From positions 1 through 34,997 of the IMG/VR virus record IMGVR_UViG_3300032116_000705: 34,997 bases of DNA. One strand, 5' to 3'. The position numbers and the translations under genes were made by a program. Positions within the stretch are counted from its first letter, which is position 1; each line of letters starts with the position of its first letter. The notes beneath the pieces are model-generated. The model did not search any database and was not told the origin of the DNA. It saw nothing but the letters and a program-made list of their open reading frames with translations. Positions 14,360-22,937 of this stretch are shown one piece after another. The stretch comes from a virus.

Positions 14360-14385
14360 GCGGAGGGGGTGATGGCCCCCTCCGC
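14360..14385 (-). other. Strong intergenic hairpin after the capsid gene
   Basis: A perfect 10-bp inverted repeat (GCGGAGGGGG / CCCCCTCCGC) with a 6-base loop lies between the capsid stop (14411) and the next start (14340). No T-run follows on the minus strand, so it is not a classical terminator. It may stabilise the 3' end of capsid mRNA, attenuate read-through, or bind a processing enzyme. Confidence 0.7.
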
Positions 14386-14410
14386 ACCGACTGTCCGCTT
14401 GGCTCTCGGC

Positions 14411-15769
14411 TTACGCAGAGGCCGTGTTGTCCAGCACGACGAACGGGCTATGCTCGTCAACCTTGTTGCCCGACGAGTCAATCGCGTAGGCATAGGTCGA
14501 GGTCGGGAGCGGGATGCCCCCGGCGCGAGCGACGAACCGGTACGTGGTGATGTCGTTCACGAACTTGTAGTGGATCGAGGACTCGACCGTGAGGGCCTGA
14601 CGAAGCCCCATCGCGTAGAAGTCGCCGTTCACCAGCGCCACATCGCCCTCGGTCCCGAGCGTCGGGAGAAGGTCCGTGACAATCACAGGCAACCCGAGGA
14701 GGGTCATCTGCGGCTTGTCGCGGAGATTCGGGATCCACGTGACCATCGTGTTGTTCGTGGTCTGCATCGCGAACAACTGCGCGAGGACACGGCGGGAGAT
14801 CATCCACACCGAGTTCGGCCCGTGCGTGTGACGCTCGTACATCTGGAACGCATCACGCGCCTTGAACTCGTTCGCGGTCTGACGCACGACCTTGAGAAGC
14901 GCCGTGTTCGAGGTGTTGAACGCGCCGAGCGGCTGGCTCGAGCCGGTGCCGTCGATGGTGATGTCTTCGTTGATCTTGTTGATGACCTGCCCGCCGACGG
15001 CGGCAGTCACCTCGGCGGGAAGCTCGCCGGTGAAGTCATCGCCGAGGAGTTCGTCGCCGAACTCCGTCACAGCGGCGTACTTGTACATCGTGAGGAGACG
15101 CTGACCGAAGTTCGGGTCACGCTCCGGCTTGGTCGCGCCTTCGCCAACGATGGTGACGTTTGCAATCTTACCCGCCATCGGGCGGTTAAGGGTGGACGTA
15201 CCCTCGTCCTGCAGAAGATACGGAATTCTCAAACTCCGTCCGGGGACATTGTACCTCCGGGCGTACTGGAACAGACCCGGCTGGGCGTTGCTCACCGAGA
15301 AAATCTCGGGAACCTGCGAGAGCGGGAGGAGGAACTCACCACCGTTGGTCGAGCCGGTGATGGTGCGGGTCATCATATCGACCGTGCGAAGCGCCTCGGC
15401 CTCCTTCGCGTTGGCAGGCCCCTTCGCCACGGCGCGGACATACGAGCCGATCGAGGGGAACGCCTTGACGAGAACCGAGCGGACCTGCTCGGTCGCGTCC
15501 TTCATGCCAGCGAACTCGGTGCGGTCAGCACCGCTCACGTCCATCCGGGTCAGCCCCTCGTCGCCACCCTGACGCGCAATCTCGGCGTCAGCGGTGAACT
15601 CGGCGGCAGACTGCGCCCGCATCTCAAGGGCGCGGATGTCGGCAGTACGCTTCTCAACTTCGTCCGCCGTGAAGCTGGCGGTCGGGTCCATCAACTCCGA
15701 ACGGAGCTTGTGAGCCTGCTCGCGAAACTCGTTCGCGGCACGGTTCTTGGAAACAAGTGGGGCCTTCAT
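14411..15769 (-). CDS. Major capsid protein (HK97 fold)
   Basis: A 452-residue protein. Residues 1 to about 75 are a charged coiled-coil delta (scaffold) region. The mature part shows GSTNGGEFLLPL, MAGKIANVTIVGEGATKP, a VTEFGDELLGDD helix and a C-terminal LRQALTVESSIHYKF region ending in an acidic tail, in the usual HK97-family order. The prohead protease encoded immediately upstream would remove the delta domain, probably near residue 100. About 415 copies would form a T=7 capsid if it follows HK97; that number is family knowledge, not read here. Confidence 0.9.
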   Translation of the reverse strand: MKAPLVSKNRAANEFREQAHKLRSELMDPTASFTADEVEKRTADIRALEMRAQSAAEFTADAEIARQGGDEGLTRMDVSGADRTEFAGMKDATEQVRSVLVKAFPSIGSYVRAVAKGPANAKEAEALRTVDMMTRTITGSTNGGEFLLPLSQVPEIFSVSNAQPGLFQYARRYNVPGRSLRIPYLLQDEGTSTLNRPMAGKIANVTIVGEGATKPERDPNFGQRLLTMYKYAAVTEFGDELLGDDFTGELPAEVTAAVGGQVINKINEDITIDGTGSSQPLGAFNTSNTALLKVVRQTANEFKARDAFQMYERHTHGPNSVWMISRRVLAQLFAMQTTNNTMVTWIPNLRDKPQMTLLGLPVIVTDLLPTLGTEGDVALVNGDFYAMGLRQALTVESSIHYKFVNDITTYRFVARAGGIPLPTSTYAYAIDSSGNKVDEHSPFVVLDNTASA

Positions 15770-15784
15770 GGTAGTCAGTCTCTC

Positions 15785-16588
15785 TTACTTGGGTAGGACG
15801 AACGATGACCGCACCGCCTTGATACGGTCCTCCATCTTGGCGTACCGTGCCGTGCTGTCCGTCGAGGTGGGCGTATCCAACACCACAGGGGCGTCAGACG
15901 AAGCCGTCTCGGTCATGGTAGGCGTGGGCTTGTACGTGTCCAGCAATGCCTCTCGCGCCTTGTCGGATAGCGCATCCAACGCGGCACGGGCGGCAAGTAG
16001 CAGGAGTTCATCGTCCGTGCGCTCGGGCGACTCCTCCTCCTCCAACTGGTCAATCGGGTTGACCGTCTCCATTTCATCAGCGCGAGCCGCCGCGATTTCA
16101 GCGCCCGGCACGGCGGGCATCGGGGTGATGCTGACCTCGCGCAGTTCGATCTCGGTGAAGCGTTCGACGGGCTTGCCGTTGACGGTCACCATCTCCGAGG
16201 CACGCGGGATGAACCCGATGCTGAACCCCGTGGAGGCTCCGCTTGCCAAGACCGCCTTGACGTATTCCAACGCGGCCCGTCCGTCAGCCGTGTCAAAGAT
16301 GTCGGCGGTCATGACCAGCGCGTCCCCCATATCCTGCATCTCGGTGACCACGCCAACGTGCGCCTTTGAGGTGCGTTCGTGATCCATCAGGAGCGGAACC
16401 TTGCGGGCCGCGACCTTGTTGTTGATGGTCCGCTTCGCAGACTCGCGGGCGAACATCGTCTGGTAGCTGTCCACCACCTCGTAGGTCAACGCCACGCCCG
16501 ACACGCGCCCTGCGATACCGGGCGGGAGGTCAGACTCGGCACGGATCTGCGGGGCGGCTTCGGTTAGGTGGTAGCGCGTGGACTTCAT
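15785..16588 (-). CDS. Prohead protease (HK97 U35 type)
   Basis: A 267-residue protein that cleaves the capsid delta domain and itself during head maturation. GRVSGVALTYEVVDSY starts the protease fold. His70 in LLMDHERT and Ser123 in GASTGFSIGF are the likely catalytic residues, and REVSITPMPAVPGAEI is the family's closing strand. A long acidic Glu/Asp tail follows, typical of a removable C-terminus. The longest frame starts 38 codons earlier, but the ATG at 16588 has GGAG seven bases upstream and the usual length. Confidence 0.88.
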   Translation of the reverse strand: MKSTRYHLTEAAPQIRAESDLPPGIAGRVSGVALTYEVVDSYQTMFARESAKRTINNKVAARKVPLLMDHERTSKAHVGVVTEMQDMGDALVMTADIFDTADGRAALEYVKAVLASGASTGFSIGFIPRASEMVTVNGKPVERFTEIELREVSITPMPAVPGAEIAAARADEMETVNPIDQLEEEESPERTDDELLLLAARAALDALSDKAREALLDTYKPTPTMTETASSDAPVVLDTPTSTDSTARYAKMEDRIKAVRSSFVLPK

Positions 16589-16592
16589 CGGG

Positions 16593-16748
16593 TTACTCCG
16601 GGTCGGCCTTTGGCAACTGCTCGGTGAGAACCGCTTCGAGGGCCTGTACGCCTTGTGCAACCTCGGCATACGGGCGGGTCCGCATATAGTTGAGAATGCC
16701 AACCGCGAGGGCGGAGGGAATCGTGACGGTCTGCGGGGTCTCGGTCAT
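16593..16748 (-). CDS. Small conserved phage protein, 51 aa
   Basis: A short frame of 51 residues starting at ATG 16746-16748 and ending at TAA 16593-16595, whose stop overlaps the ribosome binding site of the protease gene. It begins MTETPQTVTIPSALAVGILN and continues through RTRPYAEVAQGVQALEAVL. The IPxxLxxxILNYxxxRPYxEV pattern resembles small proteins often found among phage head genes. Function is unknown. Position next to the protease suggests a capsid-assembly role. Confidence 0.7.
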   Translation of the reverse strand: MTETPQTVTIPSALAVGILNYMRTRPYAEVAQGVQALEAVLTEQLPKADPE

Positions 16749-16754
16749 TGGGCC

Positions 16755-17156
16755 TCAAGGAAGGGTAAGGGAACTGCCGTGGAAATATAGAGCAGGGTGC
16801 GCTTCCGTGCCTAATACGTCATGCCGACATTCGTGGGACCAGAGGGCCGTATTCTCGGCATGGGCCTTCAGCACGACGATCACTCGGCTATGCTTCCAGT
16901 ACTTGCCCCAATGCGTACTGCCGTCGGGGAAGCGGTCGCCCTGATAGACCCCGTAGCGGAGGCCGCTCGGGTCCGCATACGCCGCCGCCGTGCCACGGCT
17001 GGTGACGATGGCGTGTTGGGTCCACCACAAGGCGTCAATCGCCGCACGGTCGGTCACCGGGAACACCGTGACGCCCCAGTTGAGGGGGTCGGCTTTCGGC
17101 CCCAGCCCGAAGGCGCGAAGCAGTTGCCGCCCGATGGACGCCAGCCACTTAAGCAT
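16755..17156 (-). CDS. Putative small HExxH metallopeptidase-like protein
   Basis: A 133-residue protein with WSHECRHDVLG (about residues 105-115). The sequence HECRH fits the HExxH zinc-binding and catalytic motif of zincin peptidases, followed by another His (EAHPALYFH) that could be the third ligand. An N-terminal amphipathic helix (LKWLASIGRQLLRAFGLG) precedes it. It overlaps the fibre gene by eight bases and sits six bases before the 51-residue gene. A proteolytic or structural zinc role is inference from one motif. HExxH also occurs by chance. Confidence 0.6.
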   Translation of the reverse strand: MLKWLASIGRQLLRAFGLGPKADPLNWGVTVFPVTDRAAIDALWWTQHAIVTSRGTAAAYADPSGLRYGVYQGDRFPDGSTHWGKYWKHSRVIVVLKAHAENTALWSHECRHDVLGTEAHPALYFHGSSLTLP

Positions 17157-18975
17157 TGGCCTTCAGCGCGGCGACTTCGACCTCAAGCGCCTCGATACGG
17201 GCCATCGCTTCCTGTAGCGCCTTGATTGCCGCGAAGGTGATGTCCTTCGTGTAGACCGTCTTGAGCGGTTCCTCGCCTTCTGGCGTATCCCCGAACCCAT
17301 CGGCGTCCACCCACACAGGCTCGACCGTCTCGACCTGTTGGGCGATGACACCGAGGTTCACATCGTCGTGCGTCTGGTCGATGTACTTGTACGCAACAAT
17401 CTCAAGCGCGGCGACCTTATCCCACATCGACGCGGCTGGCGTGATGTCGGTCTTGGTGCGAATGTCCGAGAGGTCAACGTTGTTAGCCTGATAGTTTGCC
17501 AAGCCACCGTTCGAGCGAATGACGGCTCGCGTTGTTCCGTCCGTGCATTGCAAAAATGGGTTTCCCGTGCCATTAGGCGCACCACCGGAAAACACAACAT
17601 TGACACCAAGCATGCTGCTGGTCGCTTTGTTGTTTGTGTACAGCGCCCAATTACCAGCATTAGTCAAAAACTCGTGATAGGCACCAGCAGAATCGTTGTA
17701 CGCGCCATCATTCGACGCCTTGAAGTAGCCCCCCGACGTGATGCGGGCGCGTTCGGTGCTATCGGTGCCAAAGACCAACGGATACGCTTGCAATACGTTG
17801 ACGTAGCCGACGTTGTTCACCATCCCGCCCACCGTGCTACCCGAGTTGTTAAACCCGAGGACCGTGTTGGCAACGCCTGCCGCCGTTGCAAGCACGCGGC
17901 TATCGCCAGAAGTGCGCGTGGCGTTGATTGTACCCGCGCCAACCGTCAGATTCCCACTCGCATCCAGCGTCATCGCCTGCGTGAACGAGATAGTTCCACC
18001 GGCGGTGCCAGAGGGGGCAACAAACCACTTATGCGCGGCGCTTGGGGATGTAGCCTGCTCATAGTTTGTGGCACCGATGCTCTCTATGTATTTCCAATTG
18101 CCATCATAGAAAGCATTGGTAGTGATAACCGTCGCAGCATTAGGGCTTCCATCAGAATACGAAGCAAACGCACTACGCTGACTCTGAAATACCTTGAACG
18201 TAGTCCACGCACTCGGCGTCACCCCGAGGCCGAGGTTGCCGGAGGCGTCGAGGCGCATCTTCTCGTTGAAGTCGCCCGACCCGGTGTTCGTGCGCGTCCA
18301 GAACGACAGATAGCCGCTCTCGTCTGCCGACTGCGACACGCCATAAATAGCGGCGCGAGATAGGTTGATTTCCCCGCTGGGACGTTCGGCACTAAAGACA
18401 ATCCCCGTGCCAAGCCCTGCCGCCGCCGTGTTCGTGGTAATGGCAGAGATTCGCAACGTATCAACCAGCGTGTTCGTTACGGTAGTGGTGGTTATCACAT
18501 CCAGCGTATTGCTCGGACTCGCCGTCCCCACGCCCACGCGGTTGTTCGCCGCGTCCACATAGAGCGTGTTGGTATCGACGGCGAGGTTGCCGGATGACGT
18601 AAGATACATCGCTGGCGTGGTATACGTCGTGCCGCCAGCCGATGAGGATGGGTTGAACTCTAACGCGCCAGCCACGTTCCAGTTCGTGCGAATAGCCCAG
18701 TTTGTTTGCGTGCTTGACGCCTGAAACTCTAGCGAACTGGCGTCATTGGCACTCGGGGTGGCTTGCCCCAACTGCATAATCTTATTGCCGCTTGCATTGG
18801 CGATTCGTGCCGAACCGCTCACCGTCAACGAGGACAGGGTGCCGACCGAGGTAGCCGCCGCCGCTACGCTAGCGCCGTCTATCCGGAAGTTACTTCCAGA
18901 GCGGGCCACCACGTACTCGTCGGTCGCCTGTGATGCGCCGCCGTCCGTCAGTTGCGAGATCTTGAGGTCTGCCAA
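17149..18975 (-). CDS. Tail fibre / spike with S74 self-cleaving chaperone domain
   Basis: A 608-residue protein starting MADLKISQLTDGG, a common fibre N-terminus. The middle is Ser/Thr/Asn/Gly-rich, with repeated SGNLAVDTN- and ASGNLGLGV-type segments and NNRVGVGTASP, as in fibre shafts. The C-terminal ~110 residues form a peptidase S74 intramolecular chaperone: LSDIRTKTDITPA carries the Ser of the autocleavage site (near 501), then YKYID, LGVIAQQVE and a last coiled coil (ALQEAMARIEALEVEVAAL). The chaperone trimerises the fibre and then cuts itself off. Its place inside the head module, not next to the tail genes, is unusual. Confidence 0.88.
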   Translation of the reverse strand: MADLKISQLTDGGASQATDEYVVARSGSNFRIDGASVAAAATSVGTLSSLTVSGSARIANASGNKIMQLGQATPSANDASSLEFQASSTQTNWAIRTNWNVAGALEFNPSSSAGGTTYTTPAMYLTSSGNLAVDTNTLYVDAANNRVGVGTASPSNTLDVITTTTVTNTLVDTLRISAITTNTAAAGLGTGIVFSAERPSGEINLSRAAIYGVSQSADESGYLSFWTRTNTGSGDFNEKMRLDASGNLGLGVTPSAWTTFKVFQSQRSAFASYSDGSPNAATVITTNAFYDGNWKYIESIGATNYEQATSPSAAHKWFVAPSGTAGGTISFTQAMTLDASGNLTVGAGTINATRTSGDSRVLATAAGVANTVLGFNNSGSTVGGMVNNVGYVNVLQAYPLVFGTDSTERARITSGGYFKASNDGAYNDSAGAYHEFLTNAGNWALYTNNKATSSMLGVNVVFSGGAPNGTGNPFLQCTDGTTRAVIRSNGGLANYQANNVDLSDIRTKTDITPAASMWDKVAALEIVAYKYIDQTHDDVNLGVIAQQVETVEPVWVDADGFGDTPEGEEPLKTVYTKDITFAAIKALQEAMARIEALEVEVAALKANA

Positions 18976-18987
18976 TGGTCTACCCTC

Positions 18988-21669
18988 TTACGCTGGTTCG
19001 TCGCTGTACGCCAACACACAGCGGCAGTTGATCACTTCGGACGCCGACCCCGACGGATCGAGCGGGTACATCAGACCGTTCGTGAACGGCGTGTCAATGC
19101 GGATGCGACCCTGCGCCATGCACGCGGTGTGGGTCTCGCGGGTCTCGGCATCCGAGAACGCCAGCCACTCCTTGCTCTGATACAGGTCGCCCATCTCCTG
19201 CGCCTGATCCCACGACCCCTGCGACAGCGCACCCGCCGACTCCGTGCGGGCAATCGCCGTGGAGCGCGAGGTCACCTTCTCCTCGCCATACACCGCTCGG
19301 CTGACCAATCGGGCCGTCTCGGTAACCGTCAGCCCCCCACGCTCGGACGCCTCGATGACTGCCAAGACTTCCTTCGCGGTGGTGTCGCCAATCAGTTGCG
19401 AGAGCCGCTGGGTGCGCTTGCGGATCGCCTCACGGACGCTCTGTACCGACCGCCCAGCGAGTCCTGCCTCGACCGTATCGGACGCAAGGTCCGCCCCGAC
19501 CCCTGCCACCTCGGTCGCGCCGAAGGCGTAGCTCTTGGAGACGAGCGGGGTGAAGGACTCGCGCCAGTTCTCCTCAAGCGCCCCGCCCGGCGTATAGGCC
19601 GCACGGACACGCGCACGGGCCTCGGCAAAGCTCGGGGCCGTCGAGATGGACTTGGTGACCTTCGGGCGCTCGGCACGGAACAGCGCCTCGGCGGTCGCCT
19701 TGTACGTCTGCTCGGTGCGGTCGAGTTCGGCGTTGGCCCGCTCCCAGATGGCTCGCTTCCGCATCATCGCATCGTCAGGCTCGCTCCGATCCTTGAGCGC
19801 GTCCTTTGCCTCGCGGATGACCTTCCGCATATGGTCTAGCCCTCGGTCACCGACCGCGAGCCACTTGATCTGCGCCACGACCCCGGCAAGCTGGAAGTCC
19901 CCACGGTGCCGAGCGACCCACGCCTCGCGCAGACGTATGGCGTTCTCCTCGGCCTCACCGTCAGGGACGCCGCCGCGCTTGGCAAGCGGGGCTAGCTTGC
20001 GGAACTGCTCGTTGCCCTTGACGTTGCCGCCCTTCGACCAAATCTCGGGGAAGTTCTCCTGCAAGTCCTCCGCCTCACCGACGGGGAACAGGGCGTACTG
20101 CGAGTTGCGGAGCGTGACCTTCTTGTCGTTGCCGTCCTCGGGGAAGTTCGTGACCTCCTCGGCGCGGGACTCGTCCTCCTCCTCGTCCTCGTCGCTTTCT
20201 TCCTCGTCGGCTTCCTCCTCCTCCATCTCCTCCGACTCGCCTTCCTCCTCCTCGTCCTCCTCGACCTCACCCTCGGTCTCGGGCTTGGACGGCGCCTCTT
20301 GGTTCATCGGCTCGTTGTCAGTCGCAGGCGGCTGGTCGAGGATGGTCGAGGGGTCGATCACCGCGACGGCGGCAGGGATGAGGTCGCGCCCCATGACCTT
20401 GAGCAAGCTGTCCGTCGGCTCGGGGAGCGGCGAGAGCTTGATGGCCCGGCGGCTCTCCTCCCACGTCCGAAGCCCCGCGTCGAACTCGGCCCGCACGCGG
20501 GTCGAGGTCTCGGTGTCGTTTTCAACCAGATCGCGCAGGATGTCGTGGTCGTAGGTCACCCAGACATCGCCAAACTCGGGCGCGAGCCAATGGTTGAGTT
20601 CGTCCTCAAAGGCCGAGAACAGCGGCTCAATCGTGTGCTGGACAAGCCGCGCACGGGCTTCCGCATACTGGATGCCAGACAGCCCGCCGTCGCTTGACGC
20701 CGAGCCGATACCAATCATGCGAGGGTCCACGCCGAACGCCGCGCAGATGTCCTCACGCGAGACGCGCCGAAGGTCAGGGAACTCGAGGTCGGACAGCGTG
20801 AAGCCGAGGGGCTTGATGTCCTTGACCGCGCCGAAGAAGGCAGGGACGCCGCGCTTGCCACGGTCCACCACGCGGGCCGTGTAGCGGTCCTGCATCGCCA
20901 CCGCATCCTCGGTCGTGGCCTCGTCCGACATGATGACCGCGAAGGTCGGCGTGCCGTCGTTGGTCACCACCTGCCGCACATACGAGGTCGCCTCGTTGTC
21001 CGCCAAGATTGAGCCGATCGCGGTCGCGCCACGCGGATACCCAAACACGTCGGCCTCGAACGGACGCCCCATCTCCAAGTCGCGGAAGTGGAGCATATCT
21101 TCGGTCAGCACATTGACGATGATGCCCGCCCAGTTCGCGTAGTCGTACCGGCGCGGGTCGCCCTCGGTATCAATCCAGACCTGTTGCATCGACTCGGCAT
21201 TGACCGGTCGAAGCGCAACCGGCGGACGGTTCTCGCTCGGGCGCTCCATCACGAAGAACGCATTGCCGTAGCCCAAGTAGTCCACCGCGAACTTGGCGCG
21301 GAACTGACGGGCTGTGAACCGAGGGCCGGGGTAGTCGAGGAGCTTCTGAAGCGGGTTGTCCTCGGGAACGCGGGACTCGTAGTTGCCCTTCTCCTTCAGC
21401 ACCACCAGCGGCACGGAGGCCACGATGTCAGCCACTACGCGGATGCACGCATGAACGACGGGGTGCGCGTTGAAGCCCTGCACGCGTATCGTGCGCCCGT
21501 CGCGTCGGTATTCGCTCGGGTCCGCTGTACGGACCAACTGCATCTGCTGTATGCCGTTGGGGAAGTTGGGATACGTCACCGGCATGATGGAACGGGTGGA
21601 CTCACCGCTCCCTGACAAGGCGCGTAGCGCATCGCTCACGCGCAACAGTAAGGACTTGCGATCGGACAA
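18988..21669 (-). CDS. Portal protein fused to MuF-like minor head protein
   Basis: An 893-residue protein. Residues 1-420 are an HK97-type portal (HPVVHACIRVVADIVASVPL, FAVDYLGYGNAFF, DLRRVSREDICAAFGVDP). Residues ~463-505 are an almost pure Glu/Asp tract. Then comes a helical module with FPEIWSKGGNVKGNEQFRKL, then a MuF/SPP1 gp7-like region ending in the family signature: ETHTACMAQ, TPFTNG, SEVINCRCVLAY. Portals and MuF proteins are usually separate genes. The start is uncertain: TTG 21669 begins SDRKSLLLRVSDALR, a portal-like opening, while ATG 21585 lacks a close ribosome binding site. The frame is open to 21990, but that part overlaps terminase and reads as shadow. Confidence 0.85.
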   Translation of the reverse strand: MSDRKSLLLRVSDALRALSGSGESTRSIMPVTYPNFPNGIQQMQLVRTADPSEYRRDGRTIRVQGFNAHPVVHACIRVVADIVASVPLVVLKEKGNYESRVPEDNPLQKLLDYPGPRFTARQFRAKFAVDYLGYGNAFFVMERPSENRPPVALRPVNAESMQQVWIDTEGDPRRYDYANWAGIIVNVLTEDMLHFRDLEMGRPFEADVFGYPRGATAIGSILADNEATSYVRQVVTNDGTPTFAVIMSDEATTEDAVAMQDRYTARVVDRGKRGVPAFFGAVKDIKPLGFTLSDLEFPDLRRVSREDICAAFGVDPRMIGIGSASSDGGLSGIQYAEARARLVQHTIEPLFSAFEDELNHWLAPEFGDVWVTYDHDILRDLVENDTETSTRVRAEFDAGLRTWEESRRAIKLSPLPEPTDSLLKVMGRDLIPAAVAVIDPSTILDQPPATDNEPMNQEAPSKPETEGEVEEDEEEEGESEEMEEEEADEEESDEDEEEDESRAEEVTNFPEDGNDKKVTLRNSQYALFPVGEAEDLQENFPEIWSKGGNVKGNEQFRKLAPLAKRGGVPDGEAEENAIRLREAWVARHRGDFQLAGVVAQIKWLAVGDRGLDHMRKVIREAKDALKDRSEPDDAMMRKRAIWERANAELDRTEQTYKATAEALFRAERPKVTKSISTAPSFAEARARVRAAYTPGGALEENWRESFTPLVSKSYAFGATEVAGVGADLASDTVEAGLAGRSVQSVREAIRKRTQRLSQLIGDTTAKEVLAVIEASERGGLTVTETARLVSRAVYGEEKVTSRSTAIARTESAGALSQGSWDQAQEMGDLYQSKEWLAFSDAETRETHTACMAQGRIRIDTPFTNGLMYPLDPSGSASEVINCRCVLAYSDEPA

Positions 21670-21679
21670 ATGATGGCCC

Positions 21680-21714
21680 CGCGTTAGGAGTCTGCCACGC
21701 ACAACACTAACGCG
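21680..21714 (-). other. Inverted repeat in the terminase-portal gap
   Basis: A perfect 8-bp inverted repeat (CGCGTTAG / CTAACGCG) with a 19-base loop lies in the 68-base gap between the terminase stop (21738) and the probable TTG start of the portal (21669). It is 11 bases upstream of that start, so it could control portal translation or mark an RNA-processing site. Confidence 0.55.
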
Positions 21715-21737
21715 AAAGCAAGCAACGGCGCAACCCC

Positions 21738-22937
21738 TTACACGACAAACACCGACGGCCCCTTCTTGATAAGGGGCGCTAACGCATACCGCACGGCGTC
21801 CCAGACGTGATCGTTGCCGCTGACCAGATGCGGCAGAACCTCGTCGGTGCGGGGGTCGGTCTTGTAGCGCCAGAGCCGGGCTTCCTCGATGGCTCGCTTG
21901 CAACGCGGGTGGATCACGATGTCGGTGTAGGAGCGGAGGTGCTGGATGCCGTCTTGCACGGACCCCGACCACTTGGGTGCGCCCTCGCATCGGAACCCGC
22001 GCTTCTTCATCTCGGCTATGGTCTCGGGCCGCGCCGAGTCCGCCCGAATGACAAAGGCCCGCGCATCAGGTACGCTGTCAAAGGCGCGGACAAGGGCGTC
22101 TGTATCCAACTGGATACCGCCCGCTTCGTGGTCGAGGTAGAGCCGGTTGTCGTGCGTGTAGCATTTAATGAGGACGGTCGGGTCGTGCGAGAAGCCCCAG
22201 TCCGCACCGAAGTACGGCCCCTGCCAACCCTTATCTGGCGCGAAGTCCATCACCCGCCACTTGCCTGCCAAGACCTGCGCGTCCGACCTAGCCCACGGCT
22301 TGCCACCCCAGACGTGCGCGAAGGCTTCGGGATCGGCTTTGAGCAGAGCGTCTGCCTCCTGCTTTAGCACGGCAGGGAACCACGGGTTGTCCGTGTAGCT
22401 GACTTTGCGGACGATCGACCGCTCTGGCGTCTTGACGATGTAGCGTTGGTAGGTGCTGTCCGATTCCATCGCCGGGTTGAACGTCACCCAGATCTCGGAG
22501 TTGTCCTTGCGGATGGTCGGGATGAGCGTGCGCCAAGACGTATCGCTTACGGCCTCGGCCTCCTCCACCCAGCAGATATCAATGCCTTCGGTCGATTTGA
22601 TTTGCGCGATGTCTCGCCGCAATCCCTTGAACAGAAACTCCGTGCCATTGGCTCCGAGGATAGCCGACTCTTGCACGGTGTAGAAGTTGTCAAGGCCGAG
22701 CCGCGTCACTTGGTCCGCCAAGACCCGATGCACCGAGTCTCGGATGCTCGCTTGGTACTCACGCGCACAGAGGATGCGGAGGGGCTGGGACAGGCCGTGG
22801 ACGAGCAAGGCACGGGCGAACTGCCACGACTTTGCCGAGCCTCGACCGCCAAAGGCCACGCGGTAGCGGACGCCCCCGAGGGTCGGCGTGTAAAGGAACC
22901 CAAACGCTTTGGGGGTTGGGACGTTGAGTTGCGTCAT
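21738..22937 (-). CDS. terL: Terminase large subunit
   Basis: A 399-residue DNA-packaging motor. Walker A is GGRGSAKS (30-37), Walker B with catalytic Glu is ICWVEEAE (121-128), and WVTFNPAMESD is the motif III region. The RNase H-like nuclease domain has FGADWGFSHD (Asp near 246), FVIRADSARPE and NDHVWDAVRYAL with acidic metal ligands. This architecture is that of the PBSX/SPP1-type terminases. It overlaps the upstream methyltransferase by four bases. Confidence 0.93.
   Translation of the reverse strand: MTQLNVPTPKAFGFLYTPTLGGVRYRVAFGGRGSAKSWQFARALLVHGLSQPLRILCAREYQASIRDSVHRVLADQVTRLGLDNFYTVQESAILGANGTEFLFKGLRRDIAQIKSTEGIDICWVEEAEAVSDTSWRTLIPTIRKDNSEIWVTFNPAMESDSTYQRYIVKTPERSIVRKVSYTDNPWFPAVLKQEADALLKADPEAFAHVWGGKPWARSDAQVLAGKWRVMDFAPDKGWQGPYFGADWGFSHDPTVLIKCYTHDNRLYLDHEAGGIQLDTDALVRAFDSVPDARAFVIRADSARPETIAEMKKRGFRCEGAPKWSGSVQDGIQHLRSYTDIVIHPRCKRAIEEARLWRYKTDPRTDEVLPHLVSGNDHVWDAVRYALAPLIKKGPSVFVV

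Noticed and set aside
14162-15796. Long plus-strand open frame (544 codons) opposite the capsid gene
   Set aside because: It is the antisense shadow of a clear HK97 capsid gene in GC-rich DNA; Arg/Gly/Val-rich composition, no ribosome binding site and no recognisable motif.
17338-18363. Plus-strand open frame opposite the S74 fibre gene
   Set aside because: Antisense shadow; Arg/Val-rich composition and no motif, while the fibre frame carries a full S74 domain.
18988-21990. Full 1000-codon portal frame
   Set aside because: The first ~107 codons overlap the terminase gene and are Arg/His/Pro-rich shadow; portal-like sequence begins at the TTG at 21669.
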